DNA of 64,000 bases from Nostoc sp. KVJ3 (GCF_026127265.1 NZ_WWFG01000001.1:496001-560000); one strand, 5' to 3'. Shown: positions 55,597 to 64,000, counted from the stretch's first letter. The notes: generated by a model not told the origin, from the sequence alone. Numbers and translations are program-made.

Positions 55597-56649
55597 ATGC
55601 AAATAAATGTAAACTTATTTACAGTAAACAAGAGATTTCCGTTGACCATTAGTAGAGGGACAACGGCACAGACAACGAATGTATGGGTGAGGATTTCATC
55701 TGATGGTATCGAAGGTTGGGGAGAAGCATCACCATTCGGTGTGGGGAATCATCGACAATCAACGGAAGCAATCAAAGATGCCCTACAGCAAGTTTCACCC
55801 CTGCTAGAAGCATTTAACCCCTTGCAGCGACAGCAAATTGAGCAAGTTTTAACCCAAAACCAGGTTCCTTCTGCTGCTAGAGCCGCTTTGGATATAGCAA
55901 TGCACGACTGGTTGGGTAAGCTTGTAGGATTACCTTTGTGGCAAATTTGGGGACTCGATCGCAATCAAATAGTCCCAACTTCAGTCACAATTGGGATTAA
56001 TTCACCTGAAGGTGCGATCGCTAGAGCGCGAGACTGGTTACAATTTACTGACGTCCGCCTTTTCAAGGTAAAGCTAGGTAGTCCAGATGGCATAGATGCA
56101 GATAGAAAAATGCTATTGGCAGTACGAGAAGAAGCACCTGAAACAAAATTATTTGTTGATGCTAACGGGGGTTGGAGCTTAGAAGATGCGATCGCAATGT
56201 GTAATTGGCTGAGTGATTTAGGTATAAAGTATGTAGAACAGCCATTGCCGCGGGGAGAAGAAAAAAGTTTAGCAAAACTCAAACAACACTCTCCCCTACC
56301 CATCTTTGTAGATGAGAGTTGCTTCACAAGCTCTGATATTCCCGATTTGGCAAATTACGTAGATGGTATTAATATCAAACTGATGAAATCAGGGGGACTA
56401 ACAGAAGCGATGCGAATGGTACATACAGCACGAGCATATCGGTTGCAAGTAATGTTCGGTTGCTATTCTGACAGTTCGCTAGCTAATACAGCAGCATTAC
56501 AGCTAGCGCCACTAGCTGATTATCTAGATTTAGACAGTCACCTTAACTTAATCGACGATCCTTTTACGGGTGCATTGCTAAAAGAAGGTAGAGTTTTGCT
56601 AAACGATTTACCAGGTTTGGGGGTAAAACACAGTGCGTCTACCACTTAA
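55597..56649 (+). CDS. Enolase-superfamily epimerase (dipeptide epimerase / DgcA-like)
   Basis: A 350-residue enzyme of the muconate-lactonizing/dipeptide epimerase group. Catalytic residues: KxK in LFKVKLGS, metal ligands Asp in LFVDANGGW, Glu in YVEQPLP and Asp in IFVDESCF, and the second base Lys in INIKLMKSGG. Members epimerize L-Ala-D/L-Glu or N-acyl amino acids. The gene overlaps the following DUF1611 gene by 17 bp. In some bacteria such a pair (DgcA/DgcN) degrades D-glutamate through N-acetyl-D-Glu; L-Ala-D/L-Glu epimerization in peptidoglycan recycling is the alternative. Confidence 0.85.
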   Translation: MQINVNLFTVNKRFPLTISRGTTAQTTNVWVRISSDGIEGWGEASPFGVGNHRQSTEAIKDALQQVSPLLEAFNPLQRQQIEQVLTQNQVPSAARAALDIAMHDWLGKLVGLPLWQIWGLDRNQIVPTSVTIGINSPEGAIARARDWLQFTDVRLFKVKLGSPDGIDADRKMLLAVREEAPETKLFVDANGGWSLEDAIAMCNWLSDLGIKYVEQPLPRGEEKSLAKLKQHSPLPIFVDESCFTSSDIPDLANYVDGINIKLMKSGGLTEAMRMVHTARAYRLQVMFGCYSDSSLANTAALQLAPLADYLDLDSHLNLIDDPFTGALLKEGRVLLNDLPGLGVKHSASTT

Positions 56650-57679
56650 TCAACGAGTAGCAATATTACTTCATGAGGGAACTACTGGGACTCACGGCAA
56701 AACAGGACTGGCAATTTTACGTTACAGCGAAGCACCAATTGTAGCCGTCATCGATCGCGAGTGTGCTGGTAAATCTCTAACAGACTTAACAGGTATCAAG
56801 CGTGATGTCCCGATTGTGGCATCAGTAGCCGCAGCCCTACAGTACAAGCCAGAAGTCTTAGTAATAGGCATTGCTCCAAGTGGTGGTGCTATCCCAGATG
56901 ATTACTGGCTGGAAATTAAAGACGCTCTAGAAGCTGGGATGTCGTTGGTAAATGGTTTACATACACCAATGGCAAATATACCAGACTTAAATGCACTGCT
57001 CAAACCAGGGCAACTAATTTGGGATGTCCGCAAAGAGCCGTCTAATATCAGTGTTGCTAGTGGAATAGCACGCACACTTCCGTGTCGGCGCGTGTTGACA
57101 GTGGGAACCGACATGGCGATCGGTAAAATGTCAACTAGCCTACAATTACATTGGGCATCAAAACTGCGTGGTTGGCGTTCTAAATTTCTCGCCACAGGTC
57201 AAACTGGGGTGATGTTGGAGGGGGATGGAGTGCCTTTAGATGCTGTACGGGTAGACTTTGCCGCCGGTGCTGTGGAACAGATAGTGATGCGCTACGGCAA
57301 AAATTATGACATCTTGCATATTGAAGGACAAGGCTCGCTGCTACACCCTGGTTCAACAGCAACCTTGCCCTTGATTCGTGGTTCGCAACCAACTCAACTG
57401 GTGTTAGTCCATCGGGCGGGACAAGTTCATGTCCGCAATCATCCCCATGTCATAATTCCACCTTTATCAGAGGTAATTCGTCTTTATGAAACGGTTGCTA
57501 GTGCTGGTGGCGCTTTTGCAAGTGTGCCTGTAGTGGGTATAGCGCTTAACACAGCCCATTTAGATGAATCTGCGGCTGAGGAAAGCATCGCTCAAATAAC
57601 AGCAGAAACTGGGCTACCTTGCACTGATGTAGTCCGCTTTGATGCCAATGTGCTTTTGGATGCAGTGATGAAGAATTAG
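56633..57679 (+). CDS. DUF1611 family protein (DgcN-like)
   Basis: A 348-residue protein. The N-terminal Rossmann-like part (residues 1-130) has IVAVIDRECAGKSL and LVIGIAPSGGAIPDDYW. The C-terminal P-loop domain has VLTVGTDMAIGKMSTSL (Walker A-like), FLATGQTGVM and DILHIEGQGSLLHPG. DUF1611 members include DgcN, which acetylates D-glutamate in partnership with the epimerase DgcA. The GTG start at 56633 lies inside the end of the epimerase gene and has GGGGG nine bases upstream; the overlap implies coupled translation. Confidence 0.82.
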   Translation: MRLPLNQRVAILLHEGTTGTHGKTGLAILRYSEAPIVAVIDRECAGKSLTDLTGIKRDVPIVASVAAALQYKPEVLVIGIAPSGGAIPDDYWLEIKDALEAGMSLVNGLHTPMANIPDLNALLKPGQLIWDVRKEPSNISVASGIARTLPCRRVLTVGTDMAIGKMSTSLQLHWASKLRGWRSKFLATGQTGVMLEGDGVPLDAVRVDFAAGAVEQIVMRYGKNYDILHIEGQGSLLHPGSTATLPLIRGSQPTQLVLVHRAGQVHVRNHPHVIIPPLSEVIRLYETVASAGGAFASVPVVGIALNTAHLDESAAEESIAQITAETGLPCTDVVRFDANVLLDAVMKN

Positions 57680-58016
57680 GTTCTAATCCTACGAAGAAGC
57701 AAAACTTTGGTTGCTTAAAGATAAATCCGAGCGAGTTGAAGGAAGGCTAACAGCTTTAGTATCAGCCTGAAAAGTATCTTGCGCCACTTTTCCACCAAGG
57801 GAAATTTACACCCCTAACTTATTGGGGTTTTTTTATGGTGGTTAGGTTAACAGAGATCTAGCTTTCATTTCCTGAAACCGCTTTGCCTAAATCTCCCATC
57901 CCTTGATAAGTAATTTTTATGAAACCCATCAGCCTTTTTTTGTCAAGCCCTATTGACATTTTGTAACAATCTTGTTAAATTTAGTTACATAAGTAAATAA
58001 AAGAAGAGAAAAAAAT
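57680..58016. other. Intergenic region with terminator and psb34 promoter
   Basis: 337 bp. A terminator-like hairpin is at 57,810-57,834. Further right is the leader of the small gene at 58,017, with AT-rich sequence (ttgacattttgtaacaatct...) that could include a promoter: ttgaca at 57,951-57,956 is a perfect -35 hexamer. Confidence 0.5.
57810..57834 (+). terminator. Rho-independent terminator after the DUF1611 gene
   Basis: Stem acccc / ggggt with a nine-base loop (taacttatt), followed directly by seven T. Placed 130 bp after the stop. Confidence 0.65.
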
Positions 58017-58187
58017 ATGTACACCACTGTAAACGAAGACGGTATCCTCAATAACTACGCAGCTGAACCCAAGGTATACTACGCCGAGTACCCAGCAATT
58101 TGGGAACAACGTAAATACGTTTTACAAGGTCTTTTTGCGACTTTAATTGTCACAACTTTAGTTTTGGTTGGTTTTAGCGTTAGCTAA
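58017..58187 (+). CDS. psb34: Psb34-like small photosystem II assembly protein
   Basis: A 56-residue protein: MYTTVNEDGILNNYAAEPK, then YYAEYPAIWEQRKYVLQG, then one membrane helix (LFATLIVTTLVLVGFSVS). This is the form of Psb34 (Ssl1498 type), a single-helix protein related to high-light-inducible proteins that binds photosystem II assembly intermediates in cyanobacteria. A ttgaca hexamer lies upstream and a terminator follows at 58,244, so it is a single-gene unit. Confidence 0.85.
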   Translation: MYTTVNEDGILNNYAAEPKVYYAEYPAIWEQRKYVLQGLFATLIVTTLVLVGFSVS

Positions 58188-58243
58188 GATTTTTCCATTT
58201 CCGTATCGCTGTATCTCATTGTCATTCTCACTTCTCTCTCAAG

Positions 58244-58270
58244 CCTCGGTTAGTTTCGCCGGGGTTTTTT
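58244..58270 (+). terminator. Rho-independent terminator after psb34
   Basis: Stem cctcgg / ccgggg (one G-T pair) with loop ttagtttcg, followed by six T, 57 bp after the stop codon. Confidence 0.7.
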
Positions 58271-58371
58271 GTGTTTTTCCCCTGTGGCATCGCTCGGATC
58301 CCAAAGTGCGACATTGTAAAATAACTGCGATCGCACATAAAATAAAGACAAATCAATAAAACGGGGTGTTT

Positions 58372-59103
58372 ATGGCAACCCAACTCGGTGAAGCTAAATC
58401 TTCAACAGAACTGATAATATCTTGGGAAGCGTTGCCCGCAGGTTTTGTGTTAGAGGATGAACCAGTGGAAAATACAGGTCAACCACTATTAGCTGGTGCT
58501 TTGCGCGAAAGCCTGGAAATAAGTGGTTTCATCCAACCTCAAATGTTAATCGCCTCAAATTTTGGACTTTGTGCGACTATAAACGATCAGTTTATAGCTA
58601 AAGCACCTGACTGGGTTTATGTTCCAGCAGTAAATGAAGTTTTAGCAGAACGCAAAAGTTACACACCTAATTTAGAAGGTGAGATTCCGGCAGTGGTGAT
58701 GGAATTTTTATCTGATACTGACGGTACAGAGTACTCTTTTAAGCGAATCTATCCACCAGGAAAATGGTTTTTTTACGAGCAGATTCTTCAAGTACCAATT
58801 TACGTGATTTTTGACCCTAATGGCGGTTTGTTAGAATATTACCAACTCGAAAACAGGCGCTACGAGTTACAACAACCTGACGAAAATGGTCGTCATTGGA
58901 TTGATTCAATGGGCTTATTCTTAGGAACTTGGCAAGGAACAAAAGAAGCCAGAACTGGTTACTGGTTGCGCTGGTGGGATAAAGCAGGTAATTTGTTACC
59001 TTGGGCAGTAGAACAAATTGCACAAGAACGTCAGCAAAAAGAACGGCTAATTGCCTATTTACAATCTCAAGGTATCGACCCAAATAATTTGCCAGATAGC
59101 TGA
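58372..59103 (+). CDS. Uma2 family (DUF820) putative endonuclease
   Basis: A 243-residue protein of a family very abundant in cyanobacteria. The PD-(D/E)xK-like site is suggested by Asp in KAPDWVYVP and Glu in AVVMEFLS, followed by FFYEQILQVPIYVIFDP. The C-terminus has the usual charged coiled segment (EQIAQERQQKERLIAYLQSQGIDPNNLP). The ATG at 58372 follows GGGG by five bases. The function is not established; often considered a transposon-derived or Holliday-junction-like nuclease fold. Confidence 0.8.
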   Translation: MATQLGEAKSSTELIISWEALPAGFVLEDEPVENTGQPLLAGALRESLEISGFIQPQMLIASNFGLCATINDQFIAKAPDWVYVPAVNEVLAERKSYTPNLEGEIPAVVMEFLSDTDGTEYSFKRIYPPGKWFFYEQILQVPIYVIFDPNGGLLEYYQLENRRYELQQPDENGRHWIDSMGLFLGTWQGTKEARTGYWLRWWDKAGNLLPWAVEQIAQERQQKERLIAYLQSQGIDPNNLPDS

Positions 59104-59486
59104 GTTACTTACAGAACTTACGCAAAAAAGTTCTGAAGTAGCGGTAATTCATGAATTAGCGCTACGACAAATCAGGTTTTTGAGACAATTTTGTGTAAGT
59201 CCTAACTTAGTTTAAGCAAATAAGTGCTAAGTGCGATCGCTTCATACTATATTTTGCTAATTCCTCATAAAAGTAATATAAAACACCCTTGAGTATAAGT
59301 ACGCCCCACTATGAAACGAATTATGAAGGAATGGGACATGATGCAGAAATTCAAACACAGATGAAAAAGCTACTCCCAGAGAAAAAAGCAAGAAAAGAAA
59401 AAATAACCTTTTTGATGAATCAAAAAACATAATTATTCGTCACTTAAACTATCAATTCCCTACTTATTTCTACTGGAGGGTGATTT
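59104..59486. other. Intergenic region with palindromic element
   Basis: 383 bp. An 85-bp element at 59,116-59,200 has inverted ends acttacgcaaaa / ttttgtgtaagt and an inner palindrome around gcggtaattcatgaattagcg. The rest, AT-rich, shows no gene; a clear ribosome binding site (ggaggg) precedes the next start. Confidence 0.55.
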
Positions 59487-59801
59487 ATGTCATCACAACT
59501 GTTGCGATTCATATCTTTGGGCAGTCTTGGCTTATCTTTGTGTTTGGGCAATTCGGCCGCAATGGCGCAATATGATTCTACTGGCGATGGTGGTAGTGTA
59601 GTCGTACCAACAGTGCCATCAGGTGGGTCATCAGGTGGATCATCAGTCCCAATAGATACATCAACAGGTATACCCCTTCACCCTCATCTGACGGTACAAC
59701 TCGGTTTACCTGTCAGACTTACAATGGTCAGTCCACCGTTATGTATCAACCACAAAGTCAACCAGGACAATTCTTTCCTTGGGCAGCACCTGCATCTTTA
59801 G
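59487..59801 (+). CDS. COP23-type secreted protein, 5' part before frameshift
   Basis: Starts with a signal peptide (LLRFISLGSLGLSLCLGNSAAMAQ) and a Ser/Gly/Pro linker (PTVPSGGSSGGSSVP). The frame breaks in the C4 run of ggtataccccttcac (about 59,670): with one more C the sequence would continue PPSPSSDGTTRFTCQTYNGQSTVMYQPQ, the start of the COP23 domain. In the frame as given, translation runs 40 codons further into unrelated sequence and stops at 59,801. An ATG with ggaggg upstream supports the start. Confidence 0.65.
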   Translation: MSSQLLRFISLGSLGLSLCLGNSAAMAQYDSTGDGGSVVVPTVPSGGSSGGSSVPIDTSTGIPLHPHLTVQLGLPVRLTMVSPPLCINHKVNQDNSFLGQHLHL

Positions 59802-60280
59802 GTGGTGGTTGGGATGCACAAAGACGTTGTGCAGCAATTGCCAGTCGCTTAGAACTGTATCGTCCAGATGGCTTACAAGAACTCCAGACATCTGTAGAAA
59901 ATAACGAAAATATTGTCTGCGTCACAACAGAAGCTAACCCAAGCTGTAGAATTGTGCTAACAGTACCGCGTGGGAAAGATCCTGTTGTCATCCGCAATAG
60001 CATTTTTCAAAATTTGACTACTGCTGATAACGGACAGCAAACTATAGCCGTTAACACTTATGGCGATCGCAGTAGTGGAGGGAACGACTTATATAATTTA
60101 GGACGCACACTTCTAGGCAGTGGCAATAATCGAGTTAGTTCATATAGAGGTGGCATTAATCTCAAACCTTTCCTCGATCGTCAAGATGGTGGTACTGCGA
60201 ATAACCTCCGCAATGGAGTAGCAATTCGTCGTCAGTCTCAACCAAACTCTGTTCGCTTAAATCCTGGCAATTTCCGATAA
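59741..60280 (+). CDS. COP23-type secreted protein, 3' part after frameshift
   Basis: The COP23 domain proper: (RFTCQTYNGQSTV)MYQPQSQPGQFFPWAAP, GGGWDAQRRCAAIASRLELYRPDGLQEL, ENIVCVTTEANPSCRIVLTVPRGKDP. Four Cys with spacing typical of the family probably form disulphides after export. COP23 (circadian oscillating polypeptide) proteins are cyanobacterial, membrane-associated and of unknown function. The real reading begins upstream near 59,673, so the Met at 59741 is only the first ATG in this frame. One base inserted in the C4 run would give a single protein of about 264 residues. Confidence 0.7.
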   Translation: MYQPQSQPGQFFPWAAPASLGGGWDAQRRCAAIASRLELYRPDGLQELQTSVENNENIVCVTTEANPSCRIVLTVPRGKDPVVIRNSIFQNLTTADNGQQTIAVNTYGDRSSGGNDLYNLGRTLLGSGNNRVSSYRGGINLKPFLDRQDGGTANNLRNGVAIRRQSQPNSVRLNPGNFR

Positions 60281-60625
60281 TTAATAGTTCTGTTTTTAAG
60301 TCTAAAACACTGTTTTTAAGGCTATTCCCGATGAATTGGGAGCGATCAACTTCAGCCGTAGGCAGTCTGTAGTAGTTCACCGAAGAAGCGGAGGGGCAGG
60401 GCGCTCAAAGCTTAGGGAGCAAGCCCTGACCTGGAGCCGTGGAGCGGAGCGGAACATGGGTTGAGAGCAACGCCATAAAGGGCGCTCTTACTGGGGCGGA
60501 GTCTGAGAGCTTCTCCGTCTCAGTTTTCCCCCTTGCTCCCCTGCTTTTTTGACAAATAGTCTCTGGTTTCGTTATATGAACCAGAGACTATCTTCCTAGT
60601 CTGTCACGGCGTAAATAACTTTTAT
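60281..60625. other. Intergenic region between convergent genes
   Basis: 345 bp of G/C-rich repeat-like sequence (gtggagcggagcggaac and similar) ending with a strong hairpin at 60,556-60,591. No ORF is supported. Confidence 0.5.
60556..60591. terminator. Bidirectional hairpin terminator
   Basis: Perfect 13-bp stem (atagtctctggtt / aaccagagactat) with a ten-base loop between two convergent gene ends. The flanking T/A runs are short, so termination strength is uncertain. Confidence 0.6.
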
Positions 60626-63600
60626 CTAAACAGGTCGGAAGCGATCGATCTCACCTCCGGTCAAGTTTGCATAGTACAGATTGCCATCTTTGCCAGTAGT
60701 GATTTGTGTAGGTAGTCCTAGATTTGGTCTGTCTGTCTGGGAAGCAAACCGCTTAACTGAGACAACTTTACCCTGACTATCGAATGTCAAAGCATCGATA
60801 GTTCCTTGACTGAAATCACCAACAAATAAAGCACCTTGATAGATTGAAGGGAAAGTATCACCTGTATAAAAGTCACCCACAACAATCGAATTGGAACCAA
60901 AATGCTTGTAAGTGTAAACTGGTGCTGTCACAGTTGTACCACTACTATAGAATGCTTTTGCTGCATCTAGATTGGCATAACTTGGTTGTTTTAGGCTGAC
61001 GGTATTGCCATTTCCATCAAGTCCACCTTCATAGAACGGCCAACCAAAGTCAGCTCCTGGTTTTCCGACATTGACCTCTTCCCAAGTAGCAAATCCAACG
61101 TCACCAATAACAGGGGTATTAGTCTTCTGATCGATTGTAAAGCGGAAGGGGTTACGCAGACCGTAGTTATAGACTTTGGAGCGATTGCTATTGGGATCAC
61201 CGTTGTAGAAAGGATTACTTGATAAGCCTTGACCAGTAATCGCATCAATCCGTAGGATCTTGCCGGATAGGTTATTCAGATCCTGAACGCGAATTGCTCG
61301 GGGGTCTATCCCATTGTAGGAAGTGCCATCTCCTAAGCTGACAAACAGAGAACCATCTGTACCAAAGCGGATAGAACCAACTGAATGAGATTCACTATCG
61401 TTGGCTATAAAATTCTGGACATCTTGGACTTTATCGAGATTATTCAGATAATCCTGCAAGCTAGTAAACCGTTTACCAGTATCTTTGTTGATAATTCCTG
61501 ATGGTGCGTAGCCAAGTGAGACATCTGTGCTATTTCCATCTGGGTGGCTGATATTATCCCAAGTGGCATTAGTACCTAGCAGCACAACTTGGCTGCCAGC
61601 AATGGCAGTAGTGTAATTAGTCTTGGCATCGGCTGTTACCCGAATTAGTTGTGCAGTCCGATTCCCGTTCTGATCGGCATCGTCTAATGTGCTATTGGGA
61701 TTGTTTTTAGGATTGTTTGGATCGGTTTCTGGTGGATCGTAGGTATACAAGAGGTAAACGTAGTTGTTACCGTTTGGATTTTTGCCAAAATCTGGATGTA
61801 CAGCAATGCCTAACAAACCGCGATCGCGCGTATCATTAACTTGTTTAGAAATATCGATAAATGGTGTTGCTAATAATGTGCCGTTATTCAACACTCGCAC
61901 TACCCCATTTTTCTGGGCAATGAACATTTGCTTACCGTCAGATGTCGAGTCAAAAGCTGTAGGTTGAATCAAACCAGAAGCTACCGTCTCTAAAACAAAG
62001 TTACCAGAGTCATTATCGATAATAGTGATAGTTGTCTGTTGAGTATTTAGTTGCACTCCAACTGCGTTACTGAAGTTCAAAGTAAATGCTTCATTTGATT
62101 CCCCAACGGTGTCATTAATAATGGGGATAACAATGGTCTTGCTGGCTTGTCCTGCTGCAAAGGCTAAGGTTCCAGATACAGCCTGGTAGTCAGATCCTGC
62201 TTTAGCAGTCCCATCTTGGGTTGCATAGTTCAAACTAGCAGTCCCCAAGGCGTTACCCCGTGTAACTGTCACCGTTGCAGTACCGTCACCCTCATTAACT
62301 ACTGGCTTAGTGAAATCGAGGCTGGAGCGATCGTTATCTTGAATCGTAATTCCAATAGTTCTTTGAACTCCTAATGTTGCTCCCCCGGCCTGATCGATGA
62401 CGAAATTAAAACTTTCATCTGGTTCTGCTAAGGAATCGTCAATGATCGGAATGGATACTTGTCTACTGCTTTCTCCCGGTGCAAAAATCAGTGTTCCAGC
62501 GCTTTCAGTGCCTTCACTTCCGTAGTCAACTCCTGCTGTAGCAGTACCAGCTATGGTTGCATACTTGATAGAAGATGTACCGCTTAAATCACCACTTCTG
62601 AGCAGGGTGATATTAACATTACCAGCACCTTCGTTCACAGTCGTGGAAGATGATCCTAATGTGATGGTGGTCGGAATATCTGGTGAATAAAGTTGAGACT
62701 CAGGAATGATTTGCTTTGTCTGAGAAGTACTTGACCAAGCTAGTTGGGAAACAGCGTAATACGTATTATCGTAGTACTCAAGCTTAATGTCGTATTTTTG
62801 ACCTGCAAGTAGGTTGATTGTACCACTAGCTTCTGTAGCGGATTGATCGGCAAAGCGATTGATGATTTGTTGACCATTGACAAATAGCCGTACACCATCA
62901 TCAGTAGTCGTGTAGAAGGTGTAAGCCTCACTGTACTTAGCTTGTACTTGACCTGTCCAACGCACTGAGAAGGTATCTGCACCTATAGATGGATCTGGAG
63001 AATTAAGACCCCAATTAAAGTTAACTGTCGGATCTATGCGAGTTTGCTTTAGGTTGGTGAAGTCGATATTGTCGTAATACTCTCCTTTGAGTCCTGTACC
63101 TGTACCAGTAGCAGGTACGCTGACATTACTATAAAGTTGGGACTCAGGAATGATTTGCTTTGTCTGAGAAGTACTTGACCAAGCTAGTTGGGAAACAGCG
63201 TAATACGTATTATCGTAGTACTCAAGCTTAATGTCGTATTTTTGACCTGCAAGTAGGTTGATTGTACCACTAGCTTCTGTAGCGGATTGATCGGCAAAGC
63301 GATTGATGATTTGTTGACCATTGACAAATAGCCGTACACCATCATCAGTAGTCGTGTAGAAGGTGTAAGCCTCACTGTACTTAGCTTGTACTTGACCTGT
63401 CCAACGCACTGAGAAGGTATCTGCACCTATAGATGGATCTGGAGAATTAAGACCCCAATTAAAGTTAACTGTCGGATCTATGCGAGTTTGCTTTAGGTTG
63501 GTGAAGTCGATATTGTCATAATACTCTCCTTTGAGTCCTGTACCTGTGCCAGTAGCAGGTACGCTGACATTACTATAAAGTTGGGACTCAGGAATGATTT

Positions 63601-64000
63601 GCTTTGTCTGAGAAGTACTTGACCAAGCTAGTTGGGAAACAGCGTAATACGTATTATCGTAGTACTCAAGCTTAATGTCGTATTTTTGACCTGCAAGTAG
63701 GTTGATTGTACCACTAGCTTCTGTAGCGGATTGATCGGCAAAGCGATTGATGATTTGTTGACCATTGACAAATAGCCGTACACCATCATCAGTAGTCGTG
63801 TAGAAGGTGTAAGCCTCACTGTACTTAGCTTGTACTTGACCTGTCCAACGCACTGAGAAGGTATCTGCACCTATAGATGGATCTGGAGAATTAAGACCCC
63901 AATTAAAGTTAACTGTCGGATCTATGCGAGTTTGCTTTAGGTTGGTGAAGTCGATATTGTCGTAATACTCTCCTTTGAGTCCATCTCCCTGAGCGATCGC
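60626..64000 (-). CDS. Secreted PA14 / Calx-beta / sugar dehydrogenase protein (5' end off window)
   Basis: The reading frame stays open to the window edge (IAQGDGLKGEYYDN at 63,999), so the start lies to the right; at least 1,124 residues are present. From the N-terminal side: three nearly identical PA14-like repeats of 148 residues (GLKGEYYDNIDFTNLKQTR ... WTGQVQAKYSEAYTFYTTTDDGVRLFVNG), two Calx-beta repeats (VNEGAGNVNITLLRSGD, VNEGDGTATVTVTRGNA), and a glucose/sorbosone dehydrogenase beta-propeller (QPTAFDSTSDGKQMFIAQKNGVVRVL, LLGIAVHPDFG, SHSVGSIRFGTDGSLFVSLGDG, YGLRNPFRFTIDQKTN). The propeller family oxidizes sugars with PQQ; PA14 often binds carbohydrate. Probably an extracellular or outer-surface protein acting on polysaccharide. 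Confidence 0.88.
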   Translation of the reverse strand, partial: AIAQGDGLKGEYYDNIDFTNLKQTRIDPTVNFNWGLNSPDPSIGADTFSVRWTGQVQAKYSEAYTFYTTTDDGVRLFVNGQQIINRFADQSATEASGTINLLAGQKYDIKLEYYDNTYYAVSQLAWSSTSQTKQIIPESQLYSNVSVPATGTGTGLKGEYYDNIDFTNLKQTRIDPTVNFNWGLNSPDPSIGADTFSVRWTGQVQAKYSEAYTFYTTTDDGVRLFVNGQQIINRFADQSATEASGTINLLAGQKYDIKLEYYDNTYYAVSQLAWSSTSQTKQIIPESQLYSNVSVPATGTGTGLKGEYYDNIDFTNLKQTRIDPTVNFNWGLNSPDPSIGADTFSVRWTGQVQAKYSEAYTFYTTTDDGVRLFVNGQQIINRFADQSATEASGTINLLAGQKYDIKLEYYDNTYYAVSQLAWSSTSQTKQIIPESQLYSPDIPTTITLGSSSTTVNEGAGNVNITLLRSGDLSGTSSIKYATIAGTATAGVDYGSEGTESAGTLIFAPGESSRQVSIPIIDDSLAEPDESFNFVIDQAGGATLGVQRTIGITIQDNDRSSLDFTKPVVNEGDGTATVTVTRGNALGTASLNYATQDGTAKAGSDYQAVSGTLAFAAGQASKTIVIPIINDTVGESNEAFTLNFSNAVGVQLNTQQTTITIIDNDSGNFVLETVASGLIQPTAFDSTSDGKQMFIAQKNGVVRVLNNGTLLATPFIDISKQVNDTRDRGLLGIAVHPDFGKNPNGNNYVYLLYTYDPPETDPNNPKNNPNSTLDDADQNGNRTAQLIRVTADAKTNYTTAIAGSQVVLLGTNATWDNISHPDGNSTDVSLGYAPSGIINKDTGKRFTSLQDYLNNLDKVQDVQNFIANDSESHSVGSIRFGTDGSLFVSLGDGTSYNGIDPRAIRVQDLNNLSGKILRIDAITGQGLSSNPFYNGDPNSNRSKVYNYGLRNPFRFTIDQKTNTPVIGDVGFATWEEVNVGKPGADFGWPFYEGGLDGNGNTVSLKQPSYANLDAAKAFYSSGTTVTAPVYTYKHFGSNSIVVGDFYTGDTFPSIYQGALFVGDFSQGTIDALTFDSQGKVVSVKRFASQTDRPNLGLPTQITTGKDGNLYYANLTGGEIDRFRPV
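62687..64000. repeat. Three tandem 444-bp coding repeats (PA14 units)
   Basis: Units start at 62,687, 63,131 and 63,575 (spacing exactly 444 bp, 148 codons). They are almost identical in DNA; I see only a few single-base differences, such as gtcgtaata/gtcataata and cctgtacc/cctgtgcc. The third unit departs near 63,980, before the edge. Confidence 0.92.

Overview
The window looks like a filamentous (Nostoc-type) cyanobacterium. HIP1 octamers (GCGATCGC) are scattered throughout, the intergenic repeats are of cyanobacterial type, and there are cyanobacterial gene families (a Psb34-like small photosystem II protein, a COP23-type secreted protein, a Uma2-type nuclease, AMIN-domain TonB receptors).

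Region 1 (about 1-37,750) is a siderophore locus. A leftward-transcribed block runs FAAL-ACP-C (23,095-19,592), a MycE-like O-methyltransferase, a stand-alone TauD/SyrP-like hydroxylase, a 3,345-residue NRPS with a second TauD-like hydroxylase fused at its C-terminus, a small methyltransferase, a frameshifted one-module NRPS and a KS-AT PKS that ends at the window edge without an ACP. My reading of the adenylation pockets is Asp, N-methyl-Gly (sarcosine), Asp. With a fatty-acyl starter and one hydroxylase per Asp, the predicted product is acyl-(beta-OH-Asp)-Sar-(beta-OH-Asp)-polyketide, that is, a photoreactive lipopeptide siderophore of the cyanochelin kind. Divergently transcribed are two TonB-dependent receptor / PepSY membrane protein pairs made by duplication, and an EntS-like MFS exporter. 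A leftward glycosylation cassette (methyltransferase, GT2, integral membrane GT) sits between the two receptor pairs, behind a second copy of the divergent promoter region. The first 241 codons and the promoters of the two receptors are almost identical at DNA level while their barrels have diverged, which points to gene conversion. Fur-box-like sites occur in the duplicated promoter regions.

Region 2 (about 37,750-44,100) is a degraded accessory stretch: a cysteine hydrolase, a secreted alpha/beta hydrolase, two intact PIN-domain toxin-antitoxin pairs, a dead RelE/ParE-type pair, three 3'-end scraps of VapC-like genes, a truncated CHAT-type gene and palindromic MITE-like elements.

Region 3 (about 44,100-64,000) is mostly chromosomal housekeeping: an aspartoacylase-like gene, era, a NarL-type response regulator, a nuclease-fold/TPR protein, MTA phosphorylase, a metallophosphoesterase, a cytosine-deaminase-like gene divergent from a nucleoside hydrolase, a truncated JetA (Wadjet) remnant, a NUDIX hydrolase, an overlapping epimerase/DUF1611 pair resembling the DgcA/DgcN D-glutamate route, a Psb34-like gene, Uma2, a frameshifted COP23 gene, and a large secreted PA14/Calx-beta/sugar-dehydrogenase protein running off the right edge. 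At 51,043-51,197 a 155-bp element with a 9-bp target duplication is nested inside a second repeat whose empty counterpart lies at 40,967-41,115.

All functions are inferred from motifs read by eye; no similarity search was run.
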